This document shows, piece after piece, positions 9,840 through 22,387 of a stretch of 64,000 nt of DNA. Under the pieces are notes generated by a model. It saw only the letters and a program-made list of their open reading frames with translations, ran no database searches and was not told the origin of the DNA. Within the stretch, counting starts at the first letter, position 1; every line of letters starts with the position of its first letter. The stretch is from positions 18,659,291 to 18,723,290 of the forward strand of contig CM040971.1 in the NCBI GenBank assembly GCA_022985045.1, in the 5' to 3' direction. The position numbers and the translations under genes are program-made. The stretch is from Macadamia tetraphylla. Lineage: Eukaryota; Streptophyta; Magnoliopsida; Proteales; Proteaceae.

Positions 9840-12509
9840 TGTCACACCCGTTCTGCTTGAACGAGCGGTGGCCGAGTTAACCTTTAGTTAACCCAAACCG
9901 CCGGGATCATCGAATCTTGTATTCCACCACAACATACACACACTAACATAAGTTCATCGGATCGGCGGAAGACTAAGTTTTACGATTAATAAATCCCATA
10001 TACTTGATACGAATTGTGATACAATAATTATATGCATTTGGGCCGAAGGCATGATATATACACAAAGAATATGATTCAAATACCAAGTATATCTGAAATC
10101 ATAAAAACCATCGAGTACCTCGGCTCGGTTTCAAAGTGGAGCCCCGCTCGGCATCAAGGTTGAGCCCATTCGGCATCACATAGAAGAGCTCATCGGCCTC
10201 GAAGTGGAGCTCGGCCGGCCTCAAGGTGGAGCTCGGCTCGGCCTCGAAGCTGCTGTCCTGACCAGCTCTCGCCTGGCAGTGTCGCCGTGCTCTAACTCTC
10301 GAGGGTCCACAGTCCTCTTGAAAACTTCATTGTGGGACCCACCCCTCTCCTCGGATGTATGACACATAAAATCATCTAAAAGGGGTGTACCGTGGGATGA
10401 GCTCACTAGCCCGATAAGTAGAAAGATGGACCACACGGTCCACACATCACAACACATCATATGCACTACATGCCATGCTATACATTTTAAATCACATCCA
10501 CCTAAGCAACATTACTAAGTCCTTGGTTTTAGTGCTACTACAACCCACGGTGCACGTATACTCCCAGTGCGCAGCGAACTCCCTCCGCGTCGCCCATAGG
10601 GCTGTCGGAGAAGGCCCAGTGAGTACTCGGAAAAGTAAAGATAATGCCGTCCACCGGCTCTCAGCGAAATGTAAATGGTGAAAAAAAGTCTTGACTCGAC
10701 AATTTAAAAGCGATCGATTGGCCCTCTTGAATGTACCACAGGTTGCTTGTCCTACATGACTCGTCGGGCGTAATGCCCTAACGCCACGATTAATCGACAA
10801 CGACCCTGCTTTCCCCAAATGGCAACCCAACACCTTAACCCCTGTTGGGAAGGGTGTACCAGGATGGTGAGAATCCTAATACCGCATGCTCCTATATGAC
10901 AATAATCGACGCATAGTGCCTCCGTGTCCCATTCCACGGCCACCAATGCATTCGTTTCCAAGCCGACTACGGCATCTAGTCTATCAATGCATTATGCACC
11001 ATGATGTCCACATTCAACATATAAACATCTCATTCAATTGGCATTTGAAAAGTAAACATAGCACATATGCACATCAATGTGTGGGAAAGACTAATCTATA
11101 TAGCATATTCATGATGACATGGCTAGATTAGATATAATTAAATGAATGCCAAACAAATGCCTTGAAACAAGGCCAACGTCCTCTCCCCACTTACATAGCG
11201 TACAAGGTTCCCGTTGATGCGGGTGAGATCCGATCTTGAATCGGGTAGGATTTGGTGAACCTAACATAATTAAGCGAGGTTAGTACTTCACCATTTTAGG
11301 ATCAAAATTAATGAAATCCGATGTCAAAATCGTGTTTAGAGCGTCAAAGAAGGTCACACGTCCGATTTGGGTTCGATCGGACATAAGGATCACCTTGGGG
11401 CCACTCGGGTGGAGTCGAAGGTTGAGGCTCTACTGGAAATTTACCCACGGTTTGGGACGTGGTAGGTGGGTTGTACCCGCGGTGGTACCCTTGTTGGGTC
11501 AGGGACCCTTGTCTTCTCGGTGGGTACCCACAGGGTGGAGCCCACCGGTTGTACCCACGTCTTGGCGGAAAAGACACTTTTTTCTTCCCATTTTCTCCAT
11601 TCTTTGGGGAATCAAATGGGGCTTTTCCCCACCATTCTTCACACCCTCAAGGTCCTATAGGATGGTTCTAACCTAGATCTAGGTTAGATTCAAGTGAGGA
11701 AACCATCTTACCTTCTTTGCTCAAGAATGACTTCAAACCCTTTAAATCACTTCAAACTCACAATGCTTCTTCTACCATGTCAATATCTCTTCAAATCCTT
11801 CAAGATCAACACATAAATCATCTATTAAACCTTAGATTCCTCATTTCAAAGGTATTTACAAGATCTCAAGAAACCATACTCGAATCAAGGGTTTAAAGCT
11901 TGGGTAAGGTGAATGTTCACAAACCCAACTTTTCTTACCTCCAACTGTAGATCTAGGTTGAAGATCACTCTCCGGCACCGAATGGGAAGACCGAGCTTGG
12001 CGTCGCTGAAATCCCCTTTTCTTCCTCTTCCTTCTCTTCCTTTCTTCTTCCCTCTTTTCTCTCTCCTCTTTACTTTTCTCACCAACGTCTGAGGGTAATA
12101 AATGAAAAGAAAGAAAATCATAAAGCCTTATATACCCTTCCTAATTAAGTGAATAGTCTTGGATGGGTCACTTTCGGTGGGTGGGTGTACCCACTCCTAC
12201 CCACTGAGGCCAAAACTTGGGATTTAGGGTTCGGACCTCGGCGCGAACCCCACCCACATCGATGTAGCATCGTATATACCTTAAAATATGGATATAATAC
12301 TGTTTTATCCGTACATAGCCTTATGGTAGGTGCCGATCACGGTTTGGGCACTCCGTCTCTTCCTTGGCTCGGACTTGTCGGGCAGCCGGTGTTAAGGTCA
12401 CCGTGCCATCATAGCCCATAAGGAACCTGCTCTAATTTCCTCTGGCTGGTTCTGCATGGTTAAACAGTTCAACCGCTTAATCGAACCGGGTTTAAAGCGG
12501 GGCATTACA
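9840..12509 (-). mobile_element. Del/Tekay 3' LTR (contig 1 copy)
   Basis: On the + strand this LTR runs from TGTCACACCC to GGGGCATTACA; in element orientation (minus) it is TGTAATGCCCC...GTGTGACA. It is collinear with the two LTRs of the complete element at 24823-27498 and 35672-38344. Features include a TATATAAG box on the minus strand at 12127-12134 and a G/C-rich set of 'GGTGGGTACCCAC'-type repeats at about 11440-11570. It is preceded by ACACA (9835-9839), the same target site as the contig 2 copy. Confidence 0.9.
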
Positions 12510-15500
12510 TTACCCCCTACGAAAAATTTAGTCCTCGAATTGCGTACTGTTGATAAAAGATGAGGGTACTTGGCTGCATTTCATCCTCTACCTCCCAAGA
12601 TGCTTCTTCAAGTGAATGATCAGCCCATCGCACCTTTACATAGGAAATGGGCGGTTCGAAGGGTTTTCACCTTAGGTCCAAAATTTCAATTTGGCTGTTA
12701 CTGTAGGTCATATCGACTTCTAGGTACTGGTTCCACGGGTGAGTACATGAGATGGATCATGTACATACTTCTTGACATGGATACATGGAATACATTGTGA
12801 ACATCCCCAGCGAAGGTGGCGAGCAAGCATGTAGGCTCTTGAGCCAACCCGGGATAAGATCTCAAATGGTCCCATGTATCTTGGGCTCAACTTCCCTTCA
12901 TGAAACCTTTGCAAACCTTTAGTAGGAGAGATCTTGAGAAATACCTTTTCTCTGGCTGAAATTCAATCTCCTTCTGCGGGTGTCCGCATAGCTCTTTTAG
13001 GGGTGAGCTGCTTTAATCCGTTCTCTAATAACGTCGACTTTGTCACAAGTCATTTGTATCATCTCGAGATCCTAACATTCGGCGTTCACCTACCTCATCC
13101 CAATACAAAGGAGTTCGCACTTTACGCCATATACGCCTCATATGGAGCCATCCCAATTGTAGCTTGGTAACTATTATTATATGCAAACTCCATAAGAGGT
13201 ATATATTCTTCCCAACGCCACTCATCTCCATTGCACATGCCACAGCATGTCTTCTAATATCTGTATGGTTAGCTCGTGACCATCCGTGCTGGGTGAAAAG
13301 TACTCAAATTCAGTTGTGATCCCAAGGCCGCCGTAAGCTTTCCAAAATCTGGAAGTGAACCTTGGGTCCCTATCGAAACAATGCTCTGGCACTCCATGTA
13401 ACGCACTATGTTGTCCATGTAAAGTTGTGCTAGTTTAGCCATGGAGAACTTGGTCTTGATAGGAATAAAATGAGCGTCTTGGTAAGCGATCCACGATCAC
13501 CCATATCGCATCCATTCCCTTAGGTGTACTTGGCGGTCCGGTGTGAAGTCCATTGTAATCCTTTCCCACTTCCATTCAGTGCTTGGGGTGGTGAAGGTAC
13601 CATAAGGTCGATGCCTTTCAGCTTTTACTTTCGGCGGTAAGACAAGTCACCACATATAAAGCTATGGTGACTTTCATGCTTGCCACCGATAACTTTGTTT
13701 GAGGTCTTTGTACATTTGGTACTTCTGGGTGAAGTGAGTACTCGGAGCTATGTGCTTCTCTCACTATCTTATCTTGTATATCAAATCATCGGTACACACA
13801 ATCTCTCGAAACATCAATGCCCCATCAACGGCTAAAGTAAAATCGGTCGTTCATTGTTTGGTCTTGAACCTTAACTCGATCCGCTACAATTCAGGATCTA
13901 AGGTTGCTTCCTTATCACCTCTTGCCTAATTGTCGGATGCACTGAGGCCGACAAGGATACCGTCAACCATTTAAGGTTTTCGGTTGAGGTTCAAGCTCTA
14001 AGGTTGCCCCTTCATATAAGAGGGTTTCATCCATTAGCATCGCCTCTTGCACAAGTGGTGAGTGATGCTAATATGAGCGACACAGTCTGTGTCTTCCGAC
14101 TCAATGCATCTGCCACTACATTAGCCTTGCCGGATGATCTTGAATATCAGATCATAATCCTTCATGAGTTCAAGCCATCTTCTCATCTCATGTTCAAATC
14201 CTTACGGGTGAGGAAGTATTTCGGGCTTTTGTGATCCTTGTATATCTCACACTTCTCCCCATACAAATAATGTCGCCGATCTTAAGGGCAAAAATATGGC
14301 TAGTTCCAAGTCATGAGTGGGGTAACTCTTCTCATATTCCTTTAGTTGTCGGGATGCATACGCTATTACCTTCCGCGTTGCATGAGAACACAACCCAAAC
14401 CAACTTTGGAAGCATCGGTATATGTCATTCCACTGCCTTGGGAATAGTCGGCCGAGGGTCACCAATCTCTCTTTCAATTCTGGAAGCTCTTCTCACATTC
14501 CTCCCTTGATCAATTTCACCCCTTTTAGTCAACTTGGTCATTGGTTGAGATCCGAGCAAAATTCTCGATGAAACACGTAGTATCCAGCAAACCCAGAAGC
14601 TTCTAATTTCATAACATTCTTGGGGCTTTCCCATTCCACTCTTGCTTTCACCTTAGCAGGATCTACTTGATTCGGCTTTAGACACTCGTGCCCCGGAATC
14701 CAACTTGTTCAAGCGAGAATTCACACTTTTGTACTTGGCAAACAAGCTGTTGATCTCTCAACCTCTGTAACACCATTCTCAAGTGTTGAGTGTGCTCCTC
14801 TTGGTCTTGGAGTAGATCAAGATATATCAATAAAAACAATTACCCATTTATCGAGCACATCACGAAATACTCGATTCATTAGATCCATGAATCTTGCGGC
14901 GCATTGGTTAACCGAAGGACAACACTAGGAACTCATCTTGGCCGTATCGAGTCCTAAATGCTGTTTTGGGTATATCACGCTCTTTATCTTGAGCTAATAA
15001 TAGCGGACCGAAGGTCTATCTTAAAACTACGGCTCCTTGCACGATCAAATAAATCATCAATGCGTGGCAATGGATACGGTTCTTAATGGTTAGCTTATTC
15101 AACTCCGGTAATCTATGCACATCGTAAACTACCATCCTTCTTCTTGACAAACAACAGGGGCACCCAAGGTGAAACACTTGGGCGAATAAACCCCTTTTCT
15201 AATAATTCACCTGCATACGCAACTCCTTCAATTCAGTGGTGCCATCCTATATGGAGCCTTGAATCTGGAGCTGCTCCGAGTCAAGTCTATGGCAAACTCA
15301 ACTCTCTATCGGTGGTAAATGCATCGATCATCAGGGAAAACATCGGAAACTCTTTAACCACCTTTACTTCTTCTAGAGGTGTAACTCTTGCATCAACATC
15401 GATCACAGAGGCTAGAAACCGACATCCACTTTCTAGCAACTTTACAGCTGGAGGCGGAGACAAGACCTTCCTCACCCTTTTCATTGTATCGCTCGGTATA

Positions 15501-17269
15501 CCCACTCTTTCCCTTAGTCATCTGTTACCTTAATCAGCCTTTCATTACGAGATCACATTAGCTCGATGAGCCGACAACAATCCATACCCAATATAACATC
15601 AAAATTCTGCATATTGAATTTAATGAGTTGTGCATCAAAGTTCTTCCCACTAATCTCCAGGCACGGCCCATACACTTCTTTCAATGCAATTTTACGGTAG
15701 GCATACTAACAATCATTCCATGGTCTAGGATCTGGGTGACATCCCAAGTTTCCTACAAATATCTTAGATGCGAATGAATGAGTAGCTCTGAATCAAATAA
15801 AACATAGGTGGTATGCCCGATATGGGTAGGATACCTAGTATAACAATGTATATAATTTCAGCGTCATCAATATTAATCATAATGAACTTCTTAATTTAAA
15901 ATGTACACCTACAACTTACATACTAGCCTCGGCTTCCTCGGTGATAGGGCATACATCCTTCCTGCGTTGCGCCTCGAGGTAAGGAGGTCGGTACAGGATG
16001 GTGGGAGGAAAGGCTGGTCGACCGACAGTCTTCGCATAATGCCCATATGAATGGCAATTGAAGCACGAATCGAGGCGTCGGAACGGGCGGGGCCCCTCTG
16101 CACTTGACCCGTTGCAGATGGAGGTCGAGGTGGCCTTGGAGCCGTAGGTGCCACACTAGTGTTCGGGTGAAAAGAGGTGGAACCCGAACCACCAACTGGC
16201 CTAGGAGGGTAGCGGATGGCCTATAGGTGCCTATACATAGGCCGGCTGTATGATCCAGGGTATGCCTTGGAGGAATTTCCCATACCCGAGAATGGATTTG
16301 TTCTCTTCCACAGTCCAGGAGTGAGGGATTGTTCACCCTTTTGCTTATCTTCCATGGTCTTGGCCTTCTGTACTATCTGGCCATATTCGGTCAAATCCAG
16401 TACCTCAAGTACGGACCCAATAGATGATGCCTTTAGGCCTTTTAGGAACCTTGCTGCCTTTTCCTCAGCTGTCCTCACATGCCTTGGGGCAAAATGGAAC
16501 AGACTCTCGAATTGTTGTTGATACTCAAGGGCAGTCTTACCTCCTTGAGTTAAGGCCATGAACTCGTCTCCTTTCGGTCTCTGGCTACGCGGATAATGGT
16601 TGTCCAAGAACAACTCCTTGAAGCTGCTCCCAAGTGGGTTCGGATGAGCAGCCAACAATATAGGCTTGGAGGCTTGCCACCAAGAATTTGCCTCTTTCTT
16701 GAGTTGCAACCCGCACAAATAAGTTTACGGGCATCCGTGCACTCAAGCACCTCAAATATCTTCTCTAATTCTTGGATCCATTGATCCGGTTCGAGAGGAT
16801 CCTCCCACCTTAGAGAATACCGGTGGTAAGTTCCTTTTGAATGACTCCACTACCCTTGACGTATTAATCGTCGTGGAAGTTAGGAACATAAGCGGGATAG
16901 TAGGAGTATGGAGGAGGCATCCCATATTGAGGAACACGAATGGTGGGATTGGAGTTATACCCCCACTTGTGGTCCGTTCCCGACCCTACGGTGGGTCTGT
17001 GGAGTGAGTACTCGGGAGGTTGACCGGTTGAAAAATCAAGCTTTCTTTTGGGTAGCGATCATAAATGCTTCTTTATTCTTTGAAGCATTTGTTCTTTGGA
17101 AAACTTGTTGGGGCTGCTGAATTATAAGTAGCAACATCTCCGGTGTGATAACGGTGGAGGGTCAGGAGTGAAGTCATAGGTGGGTCCCCATGTGCCCCAC
17201 CGACCAAGGGTCTCTGGAGGTAGTGGAGGTGAGGTATGCCCCCAGGCGGGACCTCTGGGATTTTGTGGT
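12510..17269 (-). pseudogene. Del/Tekay gag-pol, truncated by gap
   Basis: On the minus strand, in transcription order from the gap: Gag (about 17200-15910, 'GGKTALEYQQQFESLF', zinc knuckle 'CFNCHSYGH'), protease (about 15860-15560), RT (about 15240-14800), RNase H (14520-14250), integrase (13650-13040) and the integrase C-terminus/chromodomain-type tail (12915-12550, 'LSPRYMGPFEILSRVG'). The order PR-RT-RH-IN with a C-terminal extension is that of a chromovirus. Frames break every 50-100 codons, mostly by one- to four-base indels at CAG/CTG/CCGG. It is the same locus or allele as 27499-32294. Confidence 0.85.
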
Positions 17270-17369
17270 NNNNNNNNNNNNNNNNNNNNNNNNNNNNNNN
17301 NNNNNNNNNNNNNNNNNNNNNNNNNNNNNNNNNNNNNNNNNNNNNNNNNNNNNNNNNNNNNNNNNNNNN
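17270..17369. other. Assembly gap of 100 N
   Basis: Exactly 100 N. The left flank (to 17269) matches the sequence ending at 32294; the right flank (from about 17379) matches the sequence starting at about 2445. A fixed-size gap between overlapping ends indicates a scaffolding join of unknown length. Confidence 0.99.
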
Positions 17370-17378
17370 TGGGAGGGG

Positions 17379-18776
17379 GAAAGTGGAGGACTAGAGATGA
17401 AAAGTGGAAGCCATATCAAGAACATCTAGAAGAGGTGGTTGAACACTTTGAGAAGATCTCGCAATACTTCCGAGAGATGATAAAAGGTTTGTCGATGCCC
17501 TTGTAACCTTGGCTTCTATGGTAGAATACAACCCTATGGCTAGGGTTGACCATTCTGGTGGAACAAAGAAGGTGTCCATTTATCGAATTCGTGAACTCCC
17601 TCACTACGGATGGTCGGTCTTGGTTCACTCATATAGTGTATTTCATCAAGAAAAAGGGAAATACCCTTAAGCAACGAAAGAAAAAGAAGTTTTGAGAAGA
17701 TATTTCAACCGTTTATCCTTCGGAAGATTTGTTATACAAAAGATACTATGACGGAATACAGTTGCTATGTGTGGATGAAGAACAAGCTACAACCATCATG
17801 GAGGAAATTCATCAAGGTCTCTGTGTACCCCACATGAATGCCAAGATGTTATCTAAGAAGATCCTTCGGCTAGGATATTACTGGAACACAATGGAAGTGG
17901 ATTGTGTGGACTTTGTCAAGAAATGCCACAAGTGTCAAATATTTGCTAATATTATACATATCCCACCAATAGAGCTATATTCGCTTAGTTCTCCTTGGCC
18001 ATTTTCTACTTGACATCGATATCATTGGGAAGATCAACCCAAAGCATCCAATGGTCATGAGTTCATCTTGGTAGCCATTGATTATTTCACCAAGTGGGTA
18101 AAGCTCACATATGCGATCCTCATGTCTCGCTAAGGTAGTCAAATTCATCTAAGAAAATATCATTTTCGATATAGAGTACCTCAATAAGGGATCCCACTTG
18201 GGCAAACCGACAAGATCTACGTAAAGTTCATATCGAAGGCATTGCTCTACCACTTATAGGCCATGCACCAATGGGCAAAGGGAAAACACCAACAAGAATA
18301 TCAAATTCATCCTGCATAAAATGACAGAAACACACAAGGATTGGGCTGATAAGTTACCCCTTGCCTTATGGGCATACCGGACTTCTGTACGATCCTCGAC
18401 AGGGGCAATCCCTTTCTCTTTGGTATATGGAGTTGAGCCAGTTCTACCCGTGAAAATCCTGGTACCATCCCTAAGGGTGCTCCTTGATAGTCAGCTACCT
18501 GAAGGAGAGTGGGTGAATGCCAGACATGATGAGCTTAATTTTCTCGATGAAAGGATTATGAAAGACATGGATAGTCTGAAAAAATATCAACTAAGAATGG
18601 CTAGGGACTTTAATAAGAATGTGAAACCCCGCCACATAGAGGAGGCCGAACTTGTTCTTCGAGAACAAAGAGCCCCAATTCATGACCTAAAAGGAAAATT
18701 CAAGCCCGACTGGAGCAACCCATTCACCATCAAAAGAGATTTTACTAAGCAAAGCTATAAAACTCATAGACCATAA
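17379..18776 (+). pseudogene. Tat aRNase H tail and integrase (contig 2 copy)
   Basis: This is collinear with 2445-3868: RNase H tail (17382-17520), integrase zinc-binding and core segments (17729-18170), and the C-terminal part as a 151-codon frame (18321-18776). The first 900 bp carries many short deletions relative to the contig 1 copy, mostly removing A from CAG or bases around CTG. The last 450 bp is clean and differs by single-base substitutions. The clean part is the better reference for the integrase C-terminus. Confidence 0.85.
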
Positions 18777-19345
18777 TGGCGAAGAAATACCCAAATTGGT
18801 CAACATGGATCAACTCAAGAAATATTATGTCTGAAAGGGTGAATAGCCTAAACTACATCAGACCTGATTCCTTTCGAGGGATACATAGGCAACTTTACAT
18901 GTGCAAGTGCAGTCTCAACCATCTAAAGGCAATAAATTGGTTCCTCGATTAATAATCAAAGTATCTTAAAAGATCATCATAGTTTGTGTCTCCCAAGAAT
19001 CGCCATTTGGATATGCAAGGCCATTAGGTATCTATCATTCCCCTATTGGTCTGTCAATTCTTATCCAGGATTTTATCCCCTAAGAATCGCCATTTGGCAT
19101 GCAAGGCCATTAGGTATCTATCATTCACCTTTGGTCTGTCAAACTCTTATCCAGGATTCCATCCCCTAAAAGAAAATCACCACCTAGCACCAGTTTATCA
19201 AGGTCAGTTTATTTTCCATCCTTAATTAGTAAAAAAAAAAAAAAAGAGCTTGATGCAACTATGGTAAAGACTTGTTTGAGTCATTAGATAATGAGTAATG
19301 CTTTGATAAATCATCATATCTCTTTTTTTTTTTGTGATGGTTTCA
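18777..19345. other. Tat spacer before DUF7745 (contig 2 copy)
   Basis: Equivalent of 3869-4430 with the same pair of ~90-bp direct repeats ('ATGCAAGGCCATTAGGTATC'). At several CAG sites (about 19149, 19190, 19203, 19343) this copy keeps bases that are missing in contig 1. No gene is seen. Confidence 0.6.
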
Positions 19346-19349
19346 GGAA

Positions 19350-20260
19350 AAGTCATGAGCTCATTGGATGAAACATTGAGGAAATGGACCTTAGACATAA
19401 GCATAGTGGTACTAGGACTGCTATAATCCATGAATATGTCAATGCTCAGTCGAATTGGGTGTATTGAACTACATCACCATCCACTCCGACAGATGCCTCA
19501 GCGTTGGGATGCAGATTTTCATATATTTTGGTTTGGGTAGGTGGAGATCTGTCCAACTTTCATGGAATTCTGAGTTTATATGCTATCTACACCTAAGGGC
19601 AAGTTAATTCAACTATATTTGAAGAAAGATCATTCCGAAGAGATTCAGGACTTTTTCAGATGTGAAAAAGAGGAAATGAAGCAATTCATTAGATATGGAA
19701 AGATTGACATTCTTAAGGTGGCTAGGAGGTTTATTCAATACCTACCACTAGGAGGAATCCATCAGCAAATGTCACAAGATGCTTATCTATTGTGCATGAT
19801 AGCTTGCTATGTTCTCCGAACTCCAGGATGTGGTGCACCAACTATCTTGATAGAAGTGATAAAGCAATTGAAGAAAGGAAGAGATATCATTCCCATGATC
19901 CTTGCAAAGACATTCAAAGGATTTGATGACATGAGCCATAGCCACAGGTTTGGACTCGATTATTTTCGAGGAAGTCCCACCATTTTTCAACTCTGGCAAC
20001 TTGATAAGCTGAAGCTAAATAGACCATCAAATGAAGGTCAACTCGGGGCTCTTAGTTATCAAGAAAGGAGGGAAGCCCCGGAATTCAAACTCATTGATAA
20101 TTGGAAAGAGCACCTACAAAGAAGAGCTACAAAGGACATTGCATAGAAATGCTCAGGGAGGCCACAAGAAGATTTTCTAAAGAAGACCCCTGACTACAAC
20201 TACATCAGGTTGATGGGATTGACTCACACGCCTTTTATTTACCTACTTACATTAGTCGAT
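19350..20260 (+). pseudogene. DUF7745-type accessory gene (contig 2 copy)
   Basis: Collinear with 4437-5344. The 188-codon frame at 19580-20146 differs from the contig 1 frame by very few residues, and homology continues in another frame to about 20260. Upstream stops near 19425 and 19530 are shared with contig 1, so those disablements predate the split of the two copies. The segment 'FVRYG'-type/'IRYGKIDILKVARRF' followed by 'GCGAPTILIEVIKQLKKG' is the best-preserved part of the family here. Confidence 0.65.
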
Positions 20261-20809
20261 AATATGGGCTCGAAACGATGGACCCAGAGGAGTTAGTGAA
20301 CTTCCACCCACCCCAAGAGTTGTCTCCCCACATTGTTACTTACTTATCTTGTCTATGGTAAGACTGTTGTTTCCCTCCCATGAAATTCACTTGGTAATAG
20401 AATGAGGTGATGTTTGGATTTTAGCGTCATTTCAGTTATTCTAATGAAGACTTGAGTTGTTGAATTAATCATGCCTTAAAATAGGTTTTCATTCCAAAAT
20501 AAAGACCCAAGTCTGGCCATACAAAAGGTTAAAAAAAAAAATGAACATGGGGAGGGAAAAAGAAAAAGAAAAAAACTACATTTGTGTTTTGTAGGAACAA
20601 TAGGAACATATCTCTAGGGATCACCATCTTTATCTATGCCATACTCGGACCTACTTACAGAAGTCATCAAGTTACTAGACGTAACAGTATGTGCTGACCG
20701 CTAACTCGCTTGCAGTCTTTGGAGGTCCTCAATCGGTAGTCTGGTCGATTCTCGCTCCCTTAGAGAAACAACCCACCCATCCTAGGAAGCACAAAACATG
20801 GTCAAAGCA

Positions 20810-21535
20810 AGGAGCAATAATAAAATAAAATCAAAGATAAAAAAAAAAAATTTGTGAAAATCCCCACCCTTAATACAATTTTTTTTAAAAAAATCAAATT
20901 CAAAATTAAAAAAGTCAAAAAAATCAAACGAATTTTTTTTTCAAGAATCAAAATCCAAAGTTCAAATCAAGATGCAAAAATCAAAATTCAAAATCAAACT
21001 TCAAATTTCAAAACCCAAAATTCAAAAAAAAAAAAAAAATCAAAAACAAAATTCAAAAAATCAAATTCAAATAAAATTTCAAAGTTCAAATCAAAATTCT
21101 AAAAAAAAAAACCCCCAAAAATCAAAGGCCAAGAATCCAAAATCAAAACCAAAAAAAAAAAAAAAAAAAAAAATCAAGCCAAGAATCAAAGATCAAAATT
21201 CCAAAGAAAAAAAATTTCAATTCCAAGGTATAGCTCAAAAATTCTTACCACAAAATTCAAAACCCAAATTAAATTTCATATAGTAGATAAAATTTACATC
21301 ACATTCATGTGAAAGGTGAAAATGGAAAGTAAAATTTATGTGAAAAGCAAAATTCAAATCAAATCCAAATCAAGAGAAGATCAAGATCCCAATTCAAAAG
21401 TCCAAATTTAAATTCCAAAGGTCCAAAAGATTAAAAATCCAAAGAAGAATCGAAGAATCAAGATTCCAATTCAAAAGTCTAAAAGATTAAAAGAAAAATC
21501 AAAGAATCAAAGGTCAAAAATCAAGAATCAATTAT
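20810..21535. repeat. A-rich low-complexity tract (contig 2 copy)
   Basis: Equivalent of 5880-6580, with different poly-A run lengths and one extra 'AAAATCAAATTCAAA' block near 20890 and 21055. No gene is present. Just upstream (about 20698-20780), the relic antisense exon is scrambled relative to contig 1 but keeps the CCTAG acceptor. Confidence 0.85.
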
Positions 21536-21589
21536 TAATGTCTTTTACAAGGTTGAAAGAGCAGTGAATTTCTTTCCTATAATTGATAG

Positions 21590-22110
21590 TACCAGATAGC
21601 CCATCCGATTCGAAGAACTCACTAGAAGACCGAGATAGCCCACCGGTTCGAAGAAACCGCTTGGAATACCGATAGCCCAGCCCGGTTCGAAAGAACCCAC
21701 CTAGAAGACCAAATTGCTCAGCCCGATTCGAAAGAACCCGCCTGGAAGACCAAATAGCCTAGCCTAGTTCAAAAGAACCTGCTTGAAAGACCAGATACCC
21801 CAGCCTGGTTCGAATTTGGAAGACTAGATAGCCTAGCCGGTTTGAAAGAACCCGCCTAGAAGACAGATAGCCCAGTCTGATTCGAAAGAACCCACCTGGA
21901 AGACTAGATAACCCAGCCGGTTCGAAAGAACCCGCCTGAAAGACCAAATAGCCCAGCCCGGTTCGAAAGAACCCGCCTGGAAGACCAAATAGCCCAGCCC
22001 GGTTTGAAAGAATCTGGGAGACCAGATAGCCCAGATTAGTTCGAAAGAACCCGCCTAGAAGGCCAAATAGCCCAAACTAGTTCGAAAAAACCCACCTGGA
22101 GACCAAATTC
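21590..22110. repeat. 41-bp tandem array (contig 2 copy)
   Basis: The same array as 6640-7125, with one additional unit inserted near 21955-21995 and the first two units eroded at CAG/CCGG sites. The extra unit is a real length difference between the two contig ends. Confidence 0.9.
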
Positions 22111-22387
22111 CCTGAACTGGCACATGTGAAGCCCAGCTAAGGAAAATAAAAAAAATCAAGTACTAACATCTTTTACAGGATTAGAAGAGTAACAAATTTC
22201 TTTCCTACAATCGATAGCCCAGGTAAGTCTTAAACTTCAAAGTAGTTAAGAGATATTACCTGTTGCATTTTCAACTCCATCATTTATGAGCAAGATGACA
22301 GCAGTACATGCTCGGGTGACAAAATGTGGTTGTTCTTTACTTTGCCCTTCGGCTATTGGCACAGGCCTCGGTCAAAGAGGACAATTT

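Noticed and set aside
2445..17269. True tandem segmental duplication with the contig 2 copy
   Set aside because: Considered, but the duplicate limits coincide exactly with the contig ends at a 100-N gap, so an unmerged allelic overlap is more likely.
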